A DNA stretch of 64,000 bases from Pseudoduganella lurida (GTDB lineage: Bacteria > Pseudomonadota > Gammaproteobacteria > Burkholderiales > Burkholderiaceae_D): positions 372,001 through 436,000 of the forward strand of contig NZ_VLLB01000002.1 of NCBI RefSeq assembly GCF_007830455.1, given 5' to 3'. The number at the start of each line of letters is the position of its first letter. Position 1 is the stretch's first letter. A program made the translations under genes and the position numbers. The notes under the pieces are model-generated. The model had not been told where the DNA came from. It saw nothing but the letters and a program-made list of their open reading frames with translations, and searched no databases. Shown here one piece after another: positions 58,563 through 64,000 of this stretch.

Positions 58563-58594
58563 GCCAACCGGATACCTCCGGTTGGCTTTTTTTT
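58563..58594 (+). terminator. Intrinsic terminator after the second flagellin
   Basis: GCCAACCGGA, TACC, TCCGGTTGGC and eight T residues: a perfect 10-bp stem. Confidence 0.95.
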
Positions 58595-58618
58595 ATGACC
58601 GCATGATAAGCTGGTGCC

Positions 58619-59557
58619 ATGGCAATAGATCGAGTCACCCCGTCGAGCGCGGCCCTCACGATCCCGGAACGGATCGCCCGCGAGCAGCCCGGTACGGCGC
58701 AGGCCGTGCCGCCGGTGGCACGCCCGCCGGACGACGCCCCGCCGTTCGCGCTCGATGCCGGGCTGCCCGGCGCCGTGGGAGCTCTACTCGAAGCGATGGA
58801 AGGCAAGCCGACTGCCGCGCCCTCCCCTGCGGCGCTGGCCGGCCGGCTGGCCGCTGCCGAAACCCTGCTCGACGAGACGATGTCGATGCAGCCGAACCAG
58901 CTGTTCCTGTCGCGCCAGCTGGTGCCGCATGCGGCGGAGCCTTCCGCCCTGGCGGCCTCGTGGCTGGCCATGGTGCGCACCTATGCCGAGCAGCGCGGCG
59001 CTTTGGACCGGCAGGCCGACGGCCGTCACCTGCCCGCCAGCCTGTTCCTCTCCGACCAGGCTCCGCACGTGCTGCGCGACGGCCGCGTGCCGCCGCAGCT
59101 CGTCGCCGAACTCGATGCCTGGCGCTTTGCCGTGTACGCGTGGGGGGCCGAAAAACTGGTGCTGCGCGTGGTGACGCGCAAGGAGGACGAGGACGACGAA
59201 GGCGGTCCGGCGCACCGGCGCGGCAGGCCGCGCATGGCGCTGCGGCTGGAACTGCACCTGCCCGGGCTGGGCAAGGTCGTGCTGCAGATCGTGCCCGGCG
59301 ATGGCGGCGTGCTGCTGGAAATCGGGGCCGCGCAAACACCGGCACTGCAGCACATGCGCCTGATGCTGCCGGAGATCGGCGCGATCGCCACGCGCTGCGG
59401 CGTGCGCGTCCTGCGGGTGCGCCTTGTGCGCGAGCTGGCGGATGGCGGCAGTCCCGCGCCGGGCCAGGCGCAGCTGGCGATGCTGACGCCCGACCTGTTC
59501 AGGGCGATGGCGGAGATGGCCGTGCTGCTGTCGCAGCCGGTAGCGGCGCCGGCCTGA
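58619..59557 (+). CDS. FliK-like protein (putative)
   Basis: 312 residues. N-terminal 60 residues are Ala/Pro-rich and unstructured. The C-terminal half (residues 200-290) reads LRLELHLPGLGKVVLQIVP and GGVLLEIGAAQTPALQHMRL, then MLPEIGAIATRCGVRVLRV, matching the layout of the flagellar hook-length control C-terminal domain (a Leu-rich strand pair, then helix LxxLLxxL and a Gly-x-x-V strand). An Asp/Glu-rich linker splits the protein near 185. Its place next to flagellins and flhA fits. The identity is inference; it is shorter than usual FliK. Confidence 0.5.
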   Translation: MAIDRVTPSSAALTIPERIAREQPGTAQAVPPVARPPDDAPPFALDAGLPGAVGALLEAMEGKPTAAPSPAALAGRLAAAETLLDETMSMQPNQLFLSRQLVPHAAEPSALAASWLAMVRTYAEQRGALDRQADGRHLPASLFLSDQAPHVLRDGRVPPQLVAELDAWRFAVYAWGAEKLVLRVVTRKEDEDDEGGPAHRRGRPRMALRLELHLPGLGKVVLQIVPGDGGVLLEIGAAQTPALQHMRLMLPEIGAIATRCGVRVLRVRLVRELADGGSPAPGQAQLAMLTPDLFRAMAEMAVLLSQPVAAPA

Positions 59558-59589
59558 CTCTTGCAGGCGGGGCGGCTTCCCGGTCCACG

Positions 59590-59637
59590 ACTTCCAGCCT
59601 TCCAGGTTTCCAGGTTTCCAGTCTTCCAGCCTTCTAG
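59590..59637. repeat. Six 8-bp tandem repeats over the flhA stop codon
   Basis: Units ACTTCCAG, CCTTCCAG, GTTTCCAG, GTTTCCAG, TCTTCCAG, CCTTCTAG run in series. The last unit holds the stop of flhA (CTA read as TAG on the minus strand). Confidence 0.85.
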
Positions 59638-61724
59638 CCGACCGTGCCGATGATCGACACCTCGCGGTTTTCCGGCACCTCGTTATACGACAGCACGTGC
59701 AGCCCCGGCGCGAACAGCCGCGCGTAGCGGGCCAGCAGCGGCCGGATCTGCGGCAACACGAGCAGCAGCGGCGGCGTGGCCTGCTGCTTCATCTGCTCGC
59801 GCGCCACCGGCATGTTCACCTGCAGCTGGGCCAGCAGGTGCGGGTCGATCGGGTAGTTGTCCAGCACGACCTTGCCGGTCTGGCGCGCCTGGTTCAGCGA
59901 GCCCAGCAGCATGTTCTCCAGCTCGCCGCCCAGGTTGAATGCCAGCATTTCCTTGCGCTGGCCGAACAGCCCGGCCACGATCTGGCGGCGCAGCGCGCAG
60001 CGCACCTCGGCGGCCAGCAGGATCGGATCCTTGGTCGCTTCCGAGCTGTCCAGCAAGGTCGTCGCGATGGGCACGATGTCCTTCAGCGACACGTTCTCGG
60101 CCAGCAGCACGCGGAACACGCGCAGCAGCTGGGTATGGGTCAACGCTTTGTCCAGCGCGCCGGCCAGCTTCGGCGACAGGGCCGTCAGCCGCTCCATCAG
60201 CGCGGCTACATCCTCGTGGCGGAACAGCTCCGGCAGGTATTCGCGAATGAGTTTCGACAGGTGCGTGGCGATCGCGCTGGGCGCCTCGACGACCTGGTAG
60301 CCCAGGCCCAGCGCCTGCGCCTTGTCGGCCGGCTCGATCCACACGACGGGCATGCCGTAGGCCGGTTCCACGCCGGGAATGCCATCCACCTGGCCGTACA
60401 GATTCGCCGACGGGATCGCCATCAACCGGTCCGCGAACACCTCGGCCTGGGCGATCGCCGCGCCGCCCAGCACCACGGAATACTGCGACGGCTTCAGGCC
60501 CAGGTCGTCGCGCACGCCGATCGGCGGCAGCACCATGCCCATCCCTTCCGACAGACTCTGCCGCACGCCGCGGATGCGCTTGGTCAGCACCTCGCCCTGC
60601 GCCTTGTCGATCAGGCCCACGAGTTTATACCCCAGCAGCACCTGCAGCGGATGCACGACGGGCAGGCTCTGCCACTCCAGCTCCGGCGTCTTGTCCTCGC
60701 GCAGCACGGCCTCGATGGCCTCCAGGCCCTTCGTGTCCGGCAGTGCCACGCGGCGCGTCTGCATGCGCCAGCCCACGTAGCCGAGCGCCGCGGCAAACGT
60801 CAGGAACGGCAGCCACGGCATGCCCGGCACCAGGCCCATGATGACCATCAGGCCGGCCGCCGAGTACAGCACGTTCGGGTTGGCCAGCAGCTGCTCGCCC
60901 ACCTGTTCCTCGAAGTCGCCAGCGTCCGACACGCGCGTGACGATGATGGCCGCGGCGGCCGACAGCAGCAGCGCCGGGATCTGCGCGACCAGGCCGTCGC
61001 CGATCGTCAGCAGCGCGTACTGGCGGAACGCGTCGCCGAAGCTCATGCCCTGCATGATCGAGCCGATGGCCACGCCGCCCACCAGGTTGATGATCAGGAT
61101 GAGGATCGATGCCACCGCGTCGCCGCGCACGAACTTCGAGGCGCCGTCCATCGAGCCGTAGAAGTCCGCCTCCATCGACACTTCGCGGCGCCGCAGCTGC
61201 GCCTTCTCCTGGTTGATCAGGCCCGCGTTCAGGTCCGCGTCGATGGCCATCTGCTTGCCGGGCAGCGCGTCGAGCGTGAAGCGTGCCGATACTTCCGAGA
61301 TGCGTTCCGCGCCCTTCGTGACCACGGCGAAGTTGATGATCATGAGGATCACGAAGACGACGAGGCCAACGACGAAATTGCCGCCGATGACGACATTGCC
61401 GAACGACTCGATCACGCTGCCGGCGGCATGCGTGCCCTCGTGGCCATGCAGCAGCACCACGCGCGTGGAGGCCACGTTCAGCGTCAGCCGCAGCATGGTC
61501 GTCGCCAGGATCACGGTGGGGAACACCGAGAAATCCAGCGGCCGGCGCGCCTGCACGGACACCAGGATCACCACCAGCGCCAGCACGATATTGAAGGTGA
61601 ACAGCACGTCCAGCAGGATCGGCGGCAGCGGCAGGATGATCATCGCCAGGATGGACATCACGAACAGCGGCGTGGCGAACTTGTGGCGGCGCAGCTCGGC
61701 CACCAGGGCGTTCAGGAAATTCAT
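59634..61724 (-). CDS. flhA: Flagellar biosynthesis protein FlhA
   Basis: 696 residues, family length. N-terminal half has eight transmembrane helices (first LFVMSILAMIILPLPPILLDV). The FHIPEP-type cytoplasmic loop has EADFYGSMDGASKFVRGDA, followed by the large soluble C-domain ending VSIIGTVG. It forms the export-gate ring that receives chaperone-bound late substrates. Start ATG 61724 overlaps flhB by 4 bp. Confidence 0.98.
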   Translation of the reverse strand: MNFLNALVAELRRHKFATPLFVMSILAMIILPLPPILLDVLFTFNIVLALVVILVSVQARRPLDFSVFPTVILATTMLRLTLNVASTRVVLLHGHEGTHAAGSVIESFGNVVIGGNFVVGLVVFVILMIINFAVVTKGAERISEVSARFTLDALPGKQMAIDADLNAGLINQEKAQLRRREVSMEADFYGSMDGASKFVRGDAVASILILIINLVGGVAIGSIMQGMSFGDAFRQYALLTIGDGLVAQIPALLLSAAAAIIVTRVSDAGDFEEQVGEQLLANPNVLYSAAGLMVIMGLVPGMPWLPFLTFAAALGYVGWRMQTRRVALPDTKGLEAIEAVLREDKTPELEWQSLPVVHPLQVLLGYKLVGLIDKAQGEVLTKRIRGVRQSLSEGMGMVLPPIGVRDDLGLKPSQYSVVLGGAAIAQAEVFADRLMAIPSANLYGQVDGIPGVEPAYGMPVVWIEPADKAQALGLGYQVVEAPSAIATHLSKLIREYLPELFRHEDVAALMERLTALSPKLAGALDKALTHTQLLRVFRVLLAENVSLKDIVPIATTLLDSSEATKDPILLAAEVRCALRRQIVAGLFGQRKEMLAFNLGGELENMLLGSLNQARQTGKVVLDNYPIDPHLLAQLQVNMPVAREQMKQQATPPLLLVLPQIRPLLARYARLFAPGLHVLSYNEVPENREVSIIGTVG

Positions 61725-62878
61725 GGCACGTCTCTCACATTGTCATGGTTGGTCGCGACATCGCTCAGCGACGCCGGCACGGAAATCTGGTCCGGGAACG
61801 CGGGCCGGCCGGCACGCCCGCCGGTGCGGAACGCCTTCAGTTGCAGCACGTAGTGCAGCACCTGCGACACGGCCTGGTACAGCTGGGCGGGAATCTGCTG
61901 GTTGACCTGGCTGGTATTGTAGATGGCGCGTGCCAGGGGCGCGAGGCGCAGCACCTCGATGCGGTGCTCCTCGGCGATCTGGCGGATGTACAGCGCCATC
62001 TCGTCCACGCCCTTGGCCACCACGAACGGCGCCTCGGCGCGCTTCTCGTCGTACTTGAGCGCCACCGCGTAGTGCTCCGGATTGACGATGATGACATCGG
62101 CCGACGGCACCGTCTTGCGCGCGCTGCGCTGCGCCATGGCGCGCTGCAGCTGGCGGATGCGGCCCTTCACTTCCGGGCGCCCTTCGCTGCTCTTGTGCTC
62201 TTCCTTCAGTTCCTGCTTGCTCATGCGCTGGTTCCTGGCGAAGAAGAACGCCTGCGCCGGCACGTCGACCACGGCGAACAGCACGAAGATCATCACCAGC
62301 GCCATCAGCCCGTCCAGCATCAGGCCGGCGCCGCTGACGAGGGCGGCGGACAGGGGCAGCGACTGCAACTGCGTGTAGTCGTTCAGCGTGCCGCGCGCCA
62401 GGTGCACCAGCACGGCGATCAGCACGCCCGCCTTGGCGATCGACAGGCCCAGTTCGAACATGTGCTTGCCCGAGAACAGCCGGCCCAGGTTGGCCACCGG
62501 ATTCATCTTCGAGAACTTGGGGGCCAGGTTGGCCGAACTGGCCACCCAGCCGCCCGGGATCATCGACCCGAGCACGATGCACAGGGGGATGACGAACAGC
62601 GGCGCCACCATTTTGACGAGCAGCAGGCTGGCCTCGAAGAACACGTCCGACATCGCGTTCATCAGCGTGTCGCCGCCGTCGAGGTGAAGGAAGCTGGCGC
62701 CGAAGATGGCCCGGAAGCCGTCGAGGAAATCGGGCAGCAGGAACACGAACAGCTTCAGGCTGACGAGGATGCCGATCGCGGTGGCCAGGTCGCGCGAGCG
62801 CACCACCTGCCCTTCCTCGCGGGACTTGCGCAGCTTCTGCTGTGACGCCTTCTCGGTCTTGTCGCCCGCCTCAGCCAC
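61721..62878 (-). CDS. flhB: Flagellar export switch protein FlhB
   Basis: 385 residues with four transmembrane helices and a cytoplasmic domain. The autocleavage site is N266-P267-E268-H269 (NPEH); the usual motif is NPTH, and cleavage between N and P should still be possible. Start ATG 62878 overlaps fliR by 8 bp. The C-terminal tail of about 35 residues after the cleavage domain is Gly/Arg-rich. It switches export from hook to filament proteins. Confidence 0.97.
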   Translation of the reverse strand: MAEAGDKTEKASQQKLRKSREEGQVVRSRDLATAIGILVSLKLFVFLLPDFLDGFRAIFGASFLHLDGGDTLMNAMSDVFFEASLLLVKMVAPLFVIPLCIVLGSMIPGGWVASSANLAPKFSKMNPVANLGRLFSGKHMFELGLSIAKAGVLIAVLVHLARGTLNDYTQLQSLPLSAALVSGAGLMLDGLMALVMIFVLFAVVDVPAQAFFFARNQRMSKQELKEEHKSSEGRPEVKGRIRQLQRAMAQRSARKTVPSADVIIVNPEHYAVALKYDEKRAEAPFVVAKGVDEMALYIRQIAEEHRIEVLRLAPLARAIYNTSQVNQQIPAQLYQAVSQVLHYVLQLKAFRTGGRAGRPAFPDQISVPASLSDVATNHDNVRDVP

Positions 62879-63683
62879 GCGGCACCTCCGGGCGCTGCGG
62901 CGGGGGCGCCATCTGCTGGCGGAGCATCTCCAGCACCTGGGCGGACATGCGCGTGTAATGGTCGGGAATGAAGCGCACCACCTGGCCCAGCATCAAGAGG
63001 CCAAACAGGGTGATGACGGAGAAGCCCAGCGCGAACAGGTTCAGCGCCGGCGCCACGCGGTTCAGGAAGCCGAAGCCGATCTGCACGACGACCGTGGAGA
63101 ACACGATGGGAATGGCCAGCAGCATCGCCGCCGAGAACACCCACGCCACGTTCCAGGCCACCGTCTGCAGCAGCGACGTGCTGCCGGCCAGCAGCGCACT
63201 GCCCGGCGGCCAGGCCTTGAAGCTGGCGCCGATCACGTTCACCAGCACCAGGTGCCCGTCGATGCCGAAGAAGACGATAATGACCAGCATCGACAGCAGC
63301 GTCGAGATCACGTCCGACGAGGTGCCGTTCAGCGGGTCGTTCATCACCGCCATGGAAAACCCCACCTGCGACGAGACGATGAAGCCGAGCACGCCGATGA
63401 CGGCCATGGCGAAGTGGAATGCCAGCCCCAGCACGAAGCCGACCAGCGCCTCGCCCGCCGTGGCGATCACCATCGCCAGCGTGAACGGATCGGTCACCAC
63501 GGCAGTCTGCTGCGTGACCGGCAGCATCACGATGGAAAACGTCAGCGAGGCCAGGATGCGCACGACGACCGGCACCATCGCCTCGCCGAACACGGGCGCG
63601 GCCGACAGCAGCGCCATCGAGCGCACGAACGGCCACCACAGCGCGGTCAGCAGCGGCAGCAGGTTGGCGAGGACCTGTTCCAC
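62871..63683 (-). CDS. fliR: Flagellar biosynthesis protein FliR
   Basis: 270 residues, about six hydrophobic helices. N-terminal MEQVLANLLPLLTALWWPF, then the family segment VSSQVGFSMAVMNDP with the conserved loop. It forms the FliPQR core of the export gate. Follows fliQ by 7 bp. Confidence 0.97.
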   Translation of the reverse strand: MEQVLANLLPLLTALWWPFVRSMALLSAAPVFGEAMVPVVVRILASLTFSIVMLPVTQQTAVVTDPFTLAMVIATAGEALVGFVLGLAFHFAMAVIGVLGFIVSSQVGFSMAVMNDPLNGTSSDVISTLLSMLVIIVFFGIDGHLVLVNVIGASFKAWPPGSALLAGSTSLLQTVAWNVAWVFSAAMLLAIPIVFSTVVVQIGFGFLNRVAPALNLFALGFSVITLFGLLMLGQVVRFIPDHYTRMSAQVLEMLRQQMAPPPQRPEVPRG

Positions 63684-63690
63684 GGCCGGG

Positions 63691-63963
63691 TCAGCCCACC
63701 AGCGTGGCCGCGCGGGTGAAGATGGACACGCAGTAGTCCATCAGGTAGCCGGCCATCCAGCGGCCCGTGAGGATGATGGCGAACAGCGTGATCAGGAGAC
63801 GGGGCAGGAACGACAGCGTCTGCTCGTTGATCTGCGTGGCGGCCTGGAACAGCGCCACCAGCAGGCCGGCCACCAGTCCCGGCACGACCAGCACCAGCAC
63901 CAGCACCATCACGATGTGCAGCGCCTCGACCACCAGGTCGACGGCAACGTCCGGAGTCAGCAC
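63691..63963 (-). CDS. fliQ: Flagellar biosynthesis protein FliQ
   Basis: 90 residues, GTG start at 63963 with TAGGAGAA nine bases upstream. Two helices around the conserved segment VPGLVAGLLVALFQAATQIN and a hydrophobic end (LITLFAIILTGRWMAGYL). Core of the export gate with FliP and FliR. Confidence 0.96.
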   Translation of the reverse strand: MLTPDVAVDLVVEALHIVMVLVLVLVVPGLVAGLLVALFQAATQINEQTLSFLPRLLITLFAIILTGRWMAGYLMDYCVSIFTRAATLVG

Positions 63964-63972
63964 GAGGTTCTC

Positions 63973-64000
63973 CTAGTAGGCCTGGATGCTGGTGACCAGC
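63973..64000 (-). CDS. fliP: FliP C-terminus (cut by window edge)
   Basis: Only the last codons (LVTSIQAY then TAG) lie inside. Position and strand before fliQ support fliP; the sequence alone would not. Confidence 0.6.

Overview
The window is high-GC DNA that reads as a chromosome segment of a Massilia/Duganella-like member of the Oxalobacteraceae (Burkholderiales). The grounds are the gene order thrS-infC-rpmI-rplT-pheS-pheT-ihfA-merR, a complete minor-pilin operon, a RelA-type stringent-response enzyme, flagellar export genes and ketone-body/polyhydroxybutyrate genes. The assignment is by inference from memory; no 16S gene is present.

Layout. (1) 1-2640: a lower-GC, decayed accessory patch with a cut-off DUF6966-like tail, a dead IS5-family insertion, one orphan acidic ORF and an unrecognised pseudogene. 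(2) 2650-7575: consensus promoter, tandem glycine riboswitch, gcvT-gcvH-gcvP. (3) 7613-13247: an unusual cluster, a membrane-tethered winged-helix/nSTAND1 ATPase/TPR regulator flanked by a divergent pair of unknown proteins and a DP-EP-family protein. (4) 13254-15936: GntR(YtrA)-ABC-permease operon with a perfect operator palindrome. (5) 16019-17686 prfC, then palindromic repeats. (6) 17978-25814: minor pilin/type IV pilus operon pilE-fimT-pilV-pilW-pilX-pilY1, read right to left with mostly 4-bp overlaps. (7) A truncated vgrG, a Crp/Fnr regulator and a CHASE3 kinase/NarL regulator pair. (8) 31226-39343: the translation operon, with infC starting on ATA, followed upstream by two tRNA-Val(GAC) genes. 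(9) 39986-47705: CDF metal exporter, membrane patatin, relA, RidA, alpha/beta hydrolase. (10) 47935-54407: bdhA, dctA, MerR plus a carboxymuconolactone-decarboxylase-like gene with a MerR-type promoter, scoAB, PAS-LuxR regulator, SDR. (11) ETF-ubiquinone oxidoreductase. (12) 56418-64000: two flagellins with a shared promoter block, a FliK-like protein, and flhA-flhB-fliR-fliQ-(fliP), which runs off the right edge.

How they work together. The glycine cleavage genes are controlled by glycine itself. bdhA and scoAB together turn 3-hydroxybutyrate into acetoacetyl-CoA, and dctA imports C4 acids. The pilus and flagellar genes point to a motile, twitching cell. Most housekeeping parts are ordinary; the parts most worth following are the nSTAND1 cluster, the decayed patch at the left edge, the MerR promoter and several small tandem repeats that sit on or near gene ends.
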